64,000 bases of DNA. Source: SFLA01 sp045595165. GTDB lineage: Bacteria; Bacillota; Clostridia; Oscillospirales; CAG-382. A program made the translations under genes and the position numbers. This document shows positions 25,595-34,359 of the stretch, piece after piece. The notes beneath the pieces are model-generated. The model was given only the letters and a program-made list of their open reading frames with translations. It was not told the origin of the DNA and did not search any database. The first letter of the stretch is position 1, and each line of letters opens with the position of its first letter. The stretch covers positions 83,106 through 147,105 of the forward strand of contig JAZNZY010000020.1 of NCBI GenBank assembly GCA_045595165.1, given 5' to 3'.

Positions 25595-26720
25595 CGACTA
25601 TCTTACATCTGAACAGACGGCAGGCGTGGGGCTGGAGGTTGTGGAAACGCATAACGTCAACAGCTTCGCCGGTTTCACCCGTCCAGAGTTCTTTCCACAC
25701 AAGCTTTTTGCCCGTGGCATAGCCCAAGCCAACACTGTCAAGCTGGAAGTTGGGGCCTTCCACGTTATCTCCCATATTGAACACGCCGATGGCGAGGTCG
25801 CCGTCGTCAAGACGTTTTGCCATCATATAAACTCTGCCTGCCCACCAGTTATCGGATTCGATAATATACGCCTGACGGCAGCCGGGATCCTGATTTATGG
25901 CGATAACATCTTTATTCAAAAGAATGGATTTTGTTTCGTCTGTCATATCTCTTACGTCGCAGCCGATCATAAGAGGAGAATTGAACAGCGCCCATACGGT
26001 AAAATGGGTCTTATATTCCTCAAAGGTGCAGCCCGTAAGACCGACATTTCCTTTGCCGTTCATACCGACAACCAGCATATCCATATCGTTAAAGCAGCCT
26101 GCGCCGTTGTAATCCCAGATATTAAGCTGATGCAGGGTAAGATCTCTTATAGACGCCCAGCTATCCACAATATCACCGGTAGAGCGCCACATATGTGCGC
26201 CCGTAGTCTTTATCCATTTATGTGTTTCCTGAGTTCCCCAAGAGCAGGCGGAAAACAGAATATCTCTTCCGCTGTTTGCAAGGGCGTTGCCCATTTTTTT
26301 ATAAAGCAAATGTCCCGGCACAAAATTGGGACGGAAGCAAAAATCATATTTAAGAAAATCCACGCCCCATTCGGCAAAGGTCTTCGCATCTACGTACTCG
26401 TGGTCAAAGGAGCCGGGATAATCCGCGCAGGTTCGTGTTCCTGCACAAGAATACATACCGAATTTAAGTCCCTTTGAATGAACGTAATCCGCAACAGCCT
26501 TCATTCCGTGGGGGAATTTCGCAGGGTCTGCAACCAGCTTGCCCTCCGCATCACGCTCACGCAAGGACCAGCAATCGTCAATAACAAGATAATTATAGCC
26601 CGCTTCAAGCAGACCGTTTTCTACCATCGCATCCGCGGTGGTGCGGATGAGTTCATCATTTATATTCGGTCCAAAAGTGTTCCAGGAATTCCAACCCATC
26701 GGGGGTGTTTTAACTACCAT
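25587..26720 (-). CDS. GH27 alpha-galactosidase
   Basis: Hydrolyses terminal alpha-galactosyl residues, as in raffinose sugars or galactomannan. The 377-residue protein shows the family opening PPMGWNSWNTFG, the nucleophile Asp126 in LKYDFC, the acid/base Asp183 in WRSTGDIVDSW and the C-terminal beta domain. There is no signal peptide, so it acts inside the cell on imported oligosaccharides. AGGAGG lies 11 bases before the ATG at 26720. It heads the operon with the small zinc protein and dapF. No sugar transporter is adjacent. Confidence 0.93.
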   Translation of the reverse strand: MVVKTPPMGWNSWNTFGPNINDELIRTTADAMVENGLLEAGYNYLVIDDCWSLRERDAEGKLVADPAKFPHGMKAVADYVHSKGLKFGMYSCAGTRTCADYPGSFDHEYVDAKTFAEWGVDFLKYDFCFRPNFVPGHLLYKKMGNALANSGRDILFSACSWGTQETHKWIKTTGAHMWRSTGDIVDSWASIRDLTLHQLNIWDYNGAGCFNDMDMLVVGMNGKGNVGLTGCTFEEYKTHFTVWALFNSPLMIGCDVRDMTDETKSILLNKDVIAINQDPGCRQAYIIESDNWWAGRVYMMAKRLDDGDLAIGVFNMGDNVEGPNFQLDSVGLGYATGKKLVWKELWTGETGEAVDVMRFHNLQPHACRLFRCKIVDA

Positions 26721-26753
26721 AAATTTGCAATCCTCCTTGTATTTTATGAATAA

Positions 26754-26782
26754 ATTATATGCTATTAAAAATAAAAAGTCAA
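26754..26782 (-). promoter_or_regulatory. Promoter of the GH27 operon
   Basis: Leftward TTGACT (26777-26782), a 17-base spacer and TATAAT (26754-26759). Confidence 0.75.
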
Positions 26783-26801
26783 TCACTTTATACAAAAGTT
26801 A

Positions 26802-26830
26802 TTGAAACGGTGTATAATTAGTGATATAAT
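26802..26830 (+). promoter_or_regulatory. Promoter of the lipoprotein/dockerin pair
   Basis: TTGAAA (26802-26807), a 17-base spacer and TATAAT (26825-26830). It is divergent from the GH27 promoter. Confidence 0.7.
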
Positions 26831-26893
26831 GAAAAAAATAAGTGCAGTTTAACCGACTACTGTAACGCGTTAAATATGAGAAGGAGAAACTGC

Positions 26894-27214
26894 ATGAAAA
26901 AATCTTTATTTGTCCTGTTGGCTATTTGCGTAGTCGCCTTGGCGGCGCTTACCGCATGTGCCAGCGGATGCGACGATCGAACAGATGCGTCCAACACATC
27001 AACCACGTCCAGACCTAATGTGTCCAAGGATAACAATTCCAGACCCGAAAATTCCAAAAATGACACATCTTCGCCCGTTTCCATACCTGACGTATCTATG
27101 GATATGTCTGATATGAGCATTATTCCCGATATGAGCGATATGTTTCAGGATGGCAGCACTATCGGCGATTATTCCGACGGTATGCTGCAGGAGTCCGGCA
27201 GCAGTTCGAAGTAA
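26894..27214 (+). CDS. Small Ser/Asp/Met-rich lipoprotein
   Basis: 106 residues. A signal peptide ends in the lipobox LTAC (mature Cys near residue 22). The mature part is low-complexity, rich in Ser, Asn, Asp and later Met, with repeats of the type DMSDMS. No fold is recognisable and it is probably disordered at the cell surface. AGGAG lies eight bases before the ATG. It is 48 bases upstream of the dockerin protein gene, with a small hairpin between them, so the two may be co-transcribed. Confidence 0.75.
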   Translation: MKKSLFVLLAICVVALAALTACASGCDDRTDASNTSTTSRPNVSKDNNSRPENSKNDTSSPVSIPDVSMDMSDMSIIPDMSDMFQDGSTIGDYSDGMLQESGSSSK

Positions 27215-27217
27215 AAA

Positions 27218-27235
27218 AGCGGCTTTCACGCCGCT
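27218..27235 (+). terminator. Weak hairpin between lipoprotein and dockerin gene
   Basis: AGCGGC (27218-27223) and GCCGCT (27230-27235) around a six-base loop. There is no proper T tract, so it is more likely a partial terminator or an RNA end stabiliser. Confidence 0.45.
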
Positions 27236-27262
27236 ACATAAAATTTTCAGGAGGTACATATT

Positions 27263-29149
27263 TTGAAGCGTTTTATTGGTCTTGCACTTGTTACGGCGGT
27301 ACTTTGCGGTTTGTTATTACCCATAACCGCAAGCGCGGTAACGATATACGATTACAACCTCATCTCCAAGGGGAAATCTTATGAATATTCCACCTGCTAC
27401 ACCGCTCAAGGTTCTCCCTACACCTCGGTGGACGGAAAAGAACTTACCGACGGCAAGCTTCCTGCAGATGATTACGGCACTGATTGGATCGCTTTCGATT
27501 ACCGTCTTGAAGCGCCTATGTATGCGGTAATGGATCTGGGTAAGAGCTATAATGATCTGGGAAAGTTCAGAGTATATCTCACTGCGACCAACCATTCCGG
27601 TATTGACAGACCCTCTGAATGCGTATTCTACGTTTCGGAAAACGGAAAAGATTTCACCAAGGTGGGCGAAGGCAAATACGAGGACGAATCCGCAAGGAAT
27701 ACTTGGTGCACCCTTGAGCTTGACGGAAAAGTGAGCGGAAGATACGTTAAAGTTTCCTTCGGCGATGCGCCTTTGTCCGGCGTGTTCGTTTTCTGCGGAG
27801 AGTTTGAGGTTTACACCGTTGAGGGCAGCGACGTACCTGCCGCTTCAATTCCCGGAATCGAGATAATAAGCGATTCTTATTTAAAGCTGGACGGAGATTA
27901 TATAACAAAGCTTCATCTTAACCACACCGTTGAATACGTGCTGGAAAACCTTGACAGTACGGAAAGGGTATTTGCCTTTGATGCCAAGGGAAACAAGCTT
28001 TCCGAAAAGGATGTTCTGAAGACCGGAGATTATTTCGCAAAGATAGTAAGCGATACCGAAATCGACAGAATTTACGCAGTTGTTGAAGGTGACATCAACG
28101 GTGACGGTAAAATCAACTTATCCGATTACCTTTACAGCCTGCGCATAGACAAAAACAATATTAAGGTTTCCGATGCGGGAAAGAAAGCAAATTGCGGAAA
28201 AGCACGCATCAAAAACCATATTATAGGAGCAGAAAATATGTTTGCCGCATATCCTCATCATCCCGTTGCGCCTGACGTACACGTAACGGAATATGCAAAG
28301 CATTCTTTGACACTTACAAAAACAAACGATAAGCTTTACACGTTATCTACCACCGCTTCCAACGGAAAGCCCCTGACACAGACCTTCTATAAAACCGATT
28401 GGGGAACCTGGAATATAGGAGCGCTTTCCATCGGCAACGTTAATATTGCGGGAGGCGGTACCGACTGGGAATACGTTTTCCGCGCTAAAGGTGCCGAAGG
28501 CGGTTTTTCCGGCGGAAACCACGCCAACGAAATATTGGTTGAACTAAAAATATACGACGGTGTTTCCGGCAAAGAGATAAAGCTTTCCAGCGGACAAAAG
28601 GTGCAAAACCTTGAAAAAATAAAGATAGTTGAAAAAACAAAGCTGCATCTCGGAAATTCCGACAACTGCTATGCCGCCGTTACACGAAACTATATGTTCT
28701 ACGGCGAAACGATTACGCTGGATTGCGATTTTGAGCTTATAACCGATATGGAGTTTTCCCTTTCCTATACCTGTATGTTCCCCGTTCCCAAGACTGTAGG
28801 CTTATACTGTCTGTTCAGAAACGTTGACGGCACCGAGAATTACGTGGAAACTACGGAGGTAGGCAAAGCGGATTACAGCGGTCCTATGTATAAGGACAAC
28901 GCCGCAACCGAATGCGTTATCTGGGGCAAAAAGAACAGAGATTACGCCTTTGTCGTTCAAGTCAGCACGGTAGAAGATTCCCTTGATAACTTCAACAACT
29001 ACGCAAAGACCTTCTATTGGGATATGAACACCACTTCCAACAAGCTGTATTTCTCCCGTTTTCCCGATTCTGCTTACGAAAAAGTGGAAAAAGGCACAAA
29101 ATGGCACACTTCCAGCGCTTGGACGGTTTTCTGCCTTGAGGACAACTAA
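27263..29149 (+). CDS. Secreted protein with discoidin-like domain and internal dockerin
   Basis: 628 residues. A signal peptide (1-25) is followed by a discoidin/F5-8C-like beta-sandwich (about 33-187), a small beta domain (195-272), a dockerin-like segment (276-325) and a large unrecognised C-terminal region (330-628). The first dockerin calcium loop GDINGDGKINLSDYLYSLR is well kept; the second half (ARIKNHIIG) has lost its loop. The start is TTG with GGAGG upstream. A dockerin would attach the protein to a cohesin scaffold, and the discoidin domain may bind glycans. No catalytic domain is recognised. Confidence 0.8.
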   Translation: MKRFIGLALVTAVLCGLLLPITASAVTIYDYNLISKGKSYEYSTCYTAQGSPYTSVDGKELTDGKLPADDYGTDWIAFDYRLEAPMYAVMDLGKSYNDLGKFRVYLTATNHSGIDRPSECVFYVSENGKDFTKVGEGKYEDESARNTWCTLELDGKVSGRYVKVSFGDAPLSGVFVFCGEFEVYTVEGSDVPAASIPGIEIISDSYLKLDGDYITKLHLNHTVEYVLENLDSTERVFAFDAKGNKLSEKDVLKTGDYFAKIVSDTEIDRIYAVVEGDINGDGKINLSDYLYSLRIDKNNIKVSDAGKKANCGKARIKNHIIGAENMFAAYPHHPVAPDVHVTEYAKHSLTLTKTNDKLYTLSTTASNGKPLTQTFYKTDWGTWNIGALSIGNVNIAGGGTDWEYVFRAKGAEGGFSGGNHANEILVELKIYDGVSGKEIKLSSGQKVQNLEKIKIVEKTKLHLGNSDNCYAAVTRNYMFYGETITLDCDFELITDMEFSLSYTCMFPVPKTVGLYCLFRNVDGTENYVETTEVGKADYSGPMYKDNAATECVIWGKKNRDYAFVVQVSTVEDSLDNFNNYAKTFYWDMNTTSNKLYFSRFPDSAYEKVEKGTKWHTSSAWTVFCLEDN

Positions 29150-29167
29150 TACCAATATACATATTTT

Positions 29168-29197
29168 CCCGTAGTGGTCTTCACTACGGGATTTTTA
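29168..29197 (+). terminator. Terminator after the dockerin protein gene
   Basis: CCCGTAGTG and CACTACGGG around a five-base loop, followed by ATTTTTAT. Confidence 0.9.
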
Positions 29198-29232
29198 TAT
29201 ACATATAATTATATTAAAAAGGAGTGATGAAA

Positions 29233-29460
29233 ATGGACACTGTTTTAGTGCTAACGTCAATGACTTACGCATACAAAGCGCAAGAATTGCTGAACAAACA
29301 CGGAATAAAAAATTCCCTTACCAGAAACGCGCAGACACAGCGTATACGCGGCTGCGGATACGGAATTGTAATAGATACGAGCCAGAGCCAGTATGTGCAA
29401 AACCTGCTTTTAAACAACGGAGTAAAAATTGCAGGAATTACCGGAGTGAACAAAAGATGA
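29233..29460 (+). CDS. DUF3343 protein (putative Se/S carrier-like)
   Basis: 75 residues matching the DUF3343 pattern: a beta-alpha-beta start with a helix holding AQELLNKHGI, and a Cys-containing turn RIRGCGYGIVI where the family has its conserved Cys-Gly. DUF3343 is annotated as a putative selenium/sulfur carrier. AGGAG lies eight bases before the ATG at 29233. Its stop overlaps the start of a cysteine desulfurase-like gene by four bases, which fits sulfur or selenium hand-over between the two products. That role is inference. Confidence 0.8.
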   Translation: MDTVLVLTSMTYAYKAQELLNKHGIKNSLTRNAQTQRIRGCGYGIVIDTSQSQYVQNLLLNNGVKIAGITGVNKR

Positions 29461-30602
29461 TATATTTTGATCATGCCGCCACAGGATTGCCGAAAAGCGA
29501 AGGCGTTATAAACGCTGTGGCTTCTGCAATGAGATTCTGCGGAAATCCCGGACGCGGAAGCTACGAGCTTTCTTCGGCAGGCGACCGCGCATTGTTTAAC
29601 TGCAGGAATGAATTGGCAAAATACTTTGATACCTCGCCTGAAAACTGTGTACTGACAAAAAACACCACCGAGGCGCTGAATCTTGCCATAAAAGGCTATG
29701 TTTTGGGAGCAAAAAAGAAAATCCATATACTGGTTTCGGATTTTGACCACAATGCAGTTGCACGGGTAATATATAATCTAAAACAAGAAGACAAAATAAG
29801 GGTAACCGTTTTTAAATCCGATCTGTTTGACGATAAAAAAACTATAGAAAATTTTGAAAACAGTATTACCGCAGATACGTCGCTTGCGGTTCTTACCCAC
29901 GCTTCCAACGTATGCGGACGGATATTTCCCGTAAAAGAAATGGTAAAAGCGGCAAAAAGCCGCGGCATAACGGTTATTACCGATATCGCGCAGACCGCAG
30001 GAATACTGGATATAAAAGCCGGTGAATACGGAGATATTCTATGCTTACCCGGTCATAAGGGACTCTACGGCCCCGCGGGAACGGGTGCGATGGTAATGGC
30101 AAGAGAATTTGATAAAGAATTACATCCGCTCATTCACGGAGGCACGGGCATACTGTCTGCCGATATGAAAATGCCCGCTCATCCCCCGGAACGGTTTGAA
30201 GCGGGCAGTCTGAACGCACCTGCCTACGCAGGTCTTTGCACAGCGTTGAAAGAATTGAATTCAAGAGATAAAAAGCTCACTCAAAAAATATACAAATACC
30301 TTTTGAACGAGCTGAAAAATATGAAAAGAATAACAGTGATCGGCGCACCCGATGAGGACAAAACAGAAAACTGGGTACCGATAATACTTGTAAATCTATG
30401 GGGATATCACAGCCAGGAAGCCGCCGAAATGCTGGCAGAAGAGAATATTGCCGTGAGAGGCGGATTACACTGTGCATATAAAGCCCACAAAAAGCTGGGA
30501 ACATTAAAGACGGGCGGTTTGCGCATAAGCCTTGGAAGAGGAAACACAATGGTACACGCAAAAGCGTTAATAGACACTCTCGCCCGCAAGGTGTCCCGTT
30601 GA
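29457..30602 (+). CDS. Cysteine desulfurase-like class V aminotransferase
   Basis: 381 residues, PLP-dependent, of the NifS/SufS/Csd-type fold. Visible are YFDHAATGLPK at the start, NTTEALNLAI, THASNVCGRI, the PLP Lys in LPGHKGLYGPAGTGAM, and the active-site Cys in RGGLHCAYKAHKKLG. It would release sulfur (or selenium) from cysteine to an acceptor protein. It is coupled to the DUF3343 gene, and its 3' end overlaps the converging flavoprotein gene by 36 bases. It is separate from any Isc/Suf operon, so housekeeping Fe-S assembly is less likely. Confidence 0.88.
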   Translation: MIYFDHAATGLPKSEGVINAVASAMRFCGNPGRGSYELSSAGDRALFNCRNELAKYFDTSPENCVLTKNTTEALNLAIKGYVLGAKKKIHILVSDFDHNAVARVIYNLKQEDKIRVTVFKSDLFDDKKTIENFENSITADTSLAVLTHASNVCGRIFPVKEMVKAAKSRGITVITDIAQTAGILDIKAGEYGDILCLPGHKGLYGPAGTGAMVMAREFDKELHPLIHGGTGILSADMKMPAHPPERFEAGSLNAPAYAGLCTALKELNSRDKKLTQKIYKYLLNELKNMKRITVIGAPDEDKTENWVPIILVNLWGYHSQEAAEMLAEENIAVRGGLHCAYKAHKKLGTLKTGGLRISLGRGNTMVHAKALIDTLARKVSR

Positions 30603-31778
30603 AAAGGCGATCTGAAGATTATACCCGCCGGTATAAGCATCAACATCAATAACTTCACCTGCAAAATACAGCCCTTTGACAAGACGGGATTCCATTGTCG
30701 AAGGGTTAATTTCTTTTACGTTTATTCCGCCCGAGGTAACGATGGCTTCCTCCACGGGACGGGTTCCCGTAACGGTGAAAGAAAGATCTTTAAGAAGATC
30801 GCAAATACGTCTGCGTTCCTCCTTGGTGATCTCGTTAACACGTTTTTCGGGAGAAATGCCCGAAAGATTGACAAACACGGGAATAAGCTTTGAAGGAAGC
30901 AAACCCGATAAAACGTTTGAATATATCTTGTTTTTGTTATCCGAAAAATCCCGAAGCAGACGTTTATCCAGCGTGTCCTTATCCAATGCGGGCTTAAGGT
31001 CGATAGATATCTTAACGGGATAATTTCCGCCGATAACGGCGGATGCGGAAAGAATTGTCGGTCCGCTGACACCGAAATGGGTAAAAAGCAGTTCCCCCTC
31101 ATCGGAATACAGCGTCTTTTCGTCTTTGGTAAACTTTACTGCTATATTACGGAGAGAAAGTCCCATAAGATCGCGGCAGGTTTTGCCTTCGCATACCAAG
31201 GGCACAAGAGAACCGCGGGGTGTAACCACGGTATGTCCCACCGCAGAAGCAAGGGCATATCCATCTCCGGTAGAACCGGTGCGGGGATACGACTTTCCTC
31301 CCGTAGCAATTATTATGTTCGGAGCGTAATAGGTGCGGGAATGGCATTTTACACCGATAATCTTACCGTTTTCGGTAAGAAGCTGTTTTGCCGTATCTTT
31401 TACGCAGGTACAAAGCTTTTCGGTTTCGCGGCGGAGGCAATGACGAATATCCTGGGCGCTGTCACTTTCGGGAAAAACGCGTCTGCCCCTCTCGGTCTTT
31501 AAAGGAATTCCGCGGGAAGAAAAAAACTCCATAGTATCTTCGGGAGAAAAATCCGTAACAGCACGGTACAAAAAGCGGGGATTTGTGGGCACGTTTTCTA
31601 AAAATTCGTTGAGGTTGCAATTATTGGTAAGATTGCATCTTCCTTTGCCGGTAATGCCGATTTTTAAACCGAACTCTTTGTTTTTTTCGATCACAAGCAC
31701 TTTGGCACCGTTTTGTGCCGCCGTGATCGCCGCCATCATTCCTGCGGCACCTGCGCCGATAACTATAACGTCCTGCAT
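30567..31778 (-). CDS. HI0933/YhiN-family FAD-dependent oxidoreductase
   Basis: 403 residues, a flavoprotein of the HI0933-like family (BaiN/YhiN). The FAD-binding motif is VIVIGAGAAGMMAAI; ITGKGRCNLTN and ATGGKSYPRTGSTGDGY are family signatures, and the C-terminal YFAGEVIDVDAYTGGYNLQ contacts the flavin. The natural substrate of most members is unknown; BaiN was assigned to bile acid dehydroxylation. AGGAGG precedes the ATG at 31778, which lies inside the end of the pseudouridine synthase gene (16-base overlap), so the two are coupled. Confidence 0.9.
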   Translation of the reverse strand: MQDVIVIGAGAAGMMAAITAAQNGAKVLVIEKNKEFGLKIGITGKGRCNLTNNCNLNEFLENVPTNPRFLYRAVTDFSPEDTMEFFSSRGIPLKTERGRRVFPESDSAQDIRHCLRRETEKLCTCVKDTAKQLLTENGKIIGVKCHSRTYYAPNIIIATGGKSYPRTGSTGDGYALASAVGHTVVTPRGSLVPLVCEGKTCRDLMGLSLRNIAVKFTKDEKTLYSDEGELLFTHFGVSGPTILSASAVIGGNYPVKISIDLKPALDKDTLDKRLLRDFSDNKNKIYSNVLSGLLPSKLIPVFVNLSGISPEKRVNEITKEERRRICDLLKDLSFTVTGTRPVEEAIVTSGGINVKEINPSTMESRLVKGLYFAGEVIDVDAYTGGYNLQIAFSTGHLAGESVY

Positions 31779-32401
31779 ACAGACAACACCTCCTCGCTGA
31801 AAATGCTCCACGGATACTCCGAAACCGGCGGAACGGAAACGACAGTTTTGCATTTTCCGCCTGAAACAAAGCTTAATTTATATGACCACAATGCGGTTTT
31901 ATCACCTGCGCCGCCGTAACGCTTATCTCCGTAAAGGGGCGTTTTGCGGGAGGAGAACTGCAAACGTATCTGGTGCGTTCTGCCAGTTATCATTTTGGCT
32001 TTTACAAGGGCATACCCCTCTTTTTCGGCAAGTACGGTGTATTCAAGAGAGGCTTCTCTTACCCCTCTCCGCATACGCTTTACCACGTAGGATTTGTTCT
32101 TTTGGGTATCGTGATACACAAGGTCGGAAAGTACACCGCTTTTTTCGGGCAAAGAACCGACGGTTACAAACAGATACTCTTTATCAAAGCCCGAAGCACG
32201 CAATTTTTCCGCATTTGCGGAGGTAGTGCCAAGCAGTACAGCGCCCCCTGCAACCTTATCTATACGGTGCACGGGATAGGCTTCACCGCCGCAAGCACTT
32301 CTTACAAGAGCGGGCAAGCTATGCTCCCCCGTGTCCTCGCACACCGTGCCTATATCCTTTTGGGCTGCTATGCAATTTTTATCCCGATAAAGTATATCCA
32401 T
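31763..32401 (-). CDS. RluA-family RNA pseudouridine synthase
   Basis: 212 residues. The catalytic Asp lies in VHRIDKVAGG (HRxD motif) and the RNA-binding stretch GRTHQIRLQF is complete. It lacks an S4 domain, like the shorter RluA or TruC types. It isomerises uridine in rRNA or tRNA; the target cannot be told from the sequence. AGGTGA precedes the ATG. It starts a two-gene unit with the flavoprotein gene. Confidence 0.88.
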   Translation of the reverse strand: MDILYRDKNCIAAQKDIGTVCEDTGEHSLPALVRSACGGEAYPVHRIDKVAGGAVLLGTTSANAEKLRASGFDKEYLFVTVGSLPEKSGVLSDLVYHDTQKNKSYVVKRMRRGVREASLEYTVLAEKEGYALVKAKMITGRTHQIRLQFSSRKTPLYGDKRYGGAGDKTALWSYKLSFVSGGKCKTVVSVPPVSEYPWSIFSEEVLSVCRTL

Positions 32402-32471
32402 TATATTTCACCTGCCGATATATGATTTTACCACACCGAAGACGGTTTCGCAAGGAAAATAAACAAAATAC

Positions 32472-32500
32472 TTTACTTTTGAAAATACCGATAGTATAAT
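32472..32500 (+). promoter_or_regulatory. Promoter of the DUF4127/dockerin gene
   Basis: TTTACT (32472-32477), a 17-base spacer and TATAAT (32495-32500), 39 bases before the ATG. Confidence 0.65.
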
Positions 32501-32538
32501 ATTTACATTCAATATCTGAAAAAGGAAGATAACTTGCT

Positions 32539-34317
32539 ATGAAAAGATTATTGGGGTTTGTTTTGAGCGTTATTATGTTAACTTCTCTGCTTATAGCCAC
32601 ACCGTATCCCGCAGAAGCCGAAGGCAATAAAAACTACAACGGCTTGAAGGTGGCTTATATTCCCATTGATAACCGTCCCGTTAATTATGACCGTGCGATA
32701 ATGCTGGCAAAAAGCGTGGGAATTGATCTGGTAATGCCCGAAGAGGACTTATTCAGAACAGCTCTTGACAATATGTCCCCCAATAAAAACGGTTCTACCT
32801 ACGGCGACAGAGAAGAGCTTCTTGAATGGTTAAAGGAAACGGACAAGACCTGCGATTATTTCGTGCTTTCCCTCGACCAGCTTTTAAGCGGCGGATTGGT
32901 TGCTTCCCGTTGGCTTGATAACACCGATCTTTCTTTTGAATATGAGGTTGCGGATTATATTATAAATCTTGCAAAAAATAACACGGTAGTCCTTTTTGAT
33001 ACGGTAATGCGTCTTGCATCCACGGTAAATTACCAAGGCTACCAGATGAACGAGTACAACAACCTCCGTTCCTACGGATCAATGGCGAGAAAGGTACTTA
33101 AAGGAAACGAGCTTACAGTCGATAACATTATCGCAGGATACAAATACGCACCGAACGGAAGTAAGATCAGCACTCCCCTTTCGGAAAAAGCAGTTGATAA
33201 ATATCTTGCATCCAGAACCAGAAAGTTAAAGCTTATCGACTACATACTTTCACAATCCCTTGATGATCTTGAATACTGCTATATCGGCGTGGACGATTCC
33301 TCCACTACCGAAAATATACAGACAAACGAAATAAACCTTATTTCAAACAAGCTGGGCGGCAACGGTGCTATTTACGCCGGAACCGACGAATTGGGGCTTA
33401 TGGGTATAACCCGAATCGTTACCAAGCTGTACGGAAGCGCAAAGGTCGGGGTTACGTATTTCGGAAGCAATAAGGACCAGATCGCCGATGAGTTTGATTT
33501 CGCATCCCTTGAATATGAAATCGAAAACCACATAAGCTCCCTGGGATGCACTGTTGCGAAGGGCGGAGAAGGCGACGTAGAGGTTTTGGTTATTACCAAA
33601 AACGCAGGAAACGATCAGGCGGTTAAATTGGTGGACAAGGCGTTTTCGCTTATCGAAAGCAAGAAGCCGGTTATAATTATTGATCCTAATTCCAAAAATG
33701 CGGACTTCCTTCAAAAGCAACTGCTTACACGGGAATTTCCTCTTTCCATGCTGCTGGGATATTCAAACTGGAACACTGCGGCGAACGCTATGGGAATTGC
33801 GCTTTCCAACGGCATTTCAAGATACACCTACCTTGCCAACTGCAGTAATATTACCCGCCAGAGCCATCGAGGTTTTCTTGAAGCAAGCACTTTTGGATTT
33901 CTTAAAGATATCTCCTATAAGTATTACGGTTTTTCCATTGAAAATCCCAAAGTTTCAGGTTACGGAAGCTATACGGCTATAGTTAAACAGATCAACGATT
34001 CTCCCGTTATCACTTCTCTTTCCCCTTACACCGTAAGCGGGCACGAAACGGTTTCTGTAGATAACTTTAGATACCCTTGGGAAAGAACCTTTGAAATGAC
34101 CTTTGACGTTAACGTTGCGGTCACCGACAGCGGTACAAAGGGCGACGTAAACGATGACGGCAGAATCGCCGTAAATGATTATCTTATTGCCAAAAGAATT
34201 GAAGCGGGAAACAAAACCCCGGATACGGATATGCTTGTACGGGCGGATCTGAACGAGAACGGCAAGATAGACAATGATGACTTCGAGCAAATCAAAAAGC
34301 ATATTTTGGGCAATTAA
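32539..34317 (+). CDS. Secreted DUF4127 protein with C-terminal dockerin
   Basis: 592 residues. A signal peptide (1-27) is followed by a DUF4127 region (about 36-500), recognised by YIPIDNRPVNYDRA near the start and the later GVDDSST and GTDELGLMG segments. The C-terminus is a complete two-loop dockerin (about 535-592): GDVNDDGRIAVNDYLIAKR and ADLNENGKIDNDDFEQIKK. The biochemical role of DUF4127 is unknown. A dockerin on such a protein implies scaffold attachment at the cell surface and therefore probably a carbohydrate-related function. It is monocistronic with a strong terminator. Confidence 0.87.
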   Translation: MKRLLGFVLSVIMLTSLLIATPYPAEAEGNKNYNGLKVAYIPIDNRPVNYDRAIMLAKSVGIDLVMPEEDLFRTALDNMSPNKNGSTYGDREELLEWLKETDKTCDYFVLSLDQLLSGGLVASRWLDNTDLSFEYEVADYIINLAKNNTVVLFDTVMRLASTVNYQGYQMNEYNNLRSYGSMARKVLKGNELTVDNIIAGYKYAPNGSKISTPLSEKAVDKYLASRTRKLKLIDYILSQSLDDLEYCYIGVDDSSTTENIQTNEINLISNKLGGNGAIYAGTDELGLMGITRIVTKLYGSAKVGVTYFGSNKDQIADEFDFASLEYEIENHISSLGCTVAKGGEGDVEVLVITKNAGNDQAVKLVDKAFSLIESKKPVIIIDPNSKNADFLQKQLLTREFPLSMLLGYSNWNTAANAMGIALSNGISRYTYLANCSNITRQSHRGFLEASTFGFLKDISYKYYGFSIENPKVSGYGSYTAIVKQINDSPVITSLSPYTVSGHETVSVDNFRYPWERTFEMTFDVNVAVTDSGTKGDVNDDGRIAVNDYLIAKRIEAGNKTPDTDMLVRADLNENGKIDNDDFEQIKKHILGN

Positions 34318-34322
34318 AGATC

Positions 34323-34353
34323 AAAAAGCGTTACAGAAATTTCTGTAACGCTT
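34323..34353. terminator. Bidirectional terminator
   Basis: A 15-bp near-perfect stem of AAAGCGTTACAGAAA against TTTCTGTAACGCTTT, with T-rich flank GTTTTTTAT. It separates the DUF4127 gene from the end of the aromatic operon. Confidence 0.9.
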
Positions 34354-34359
34354 TGTTTT

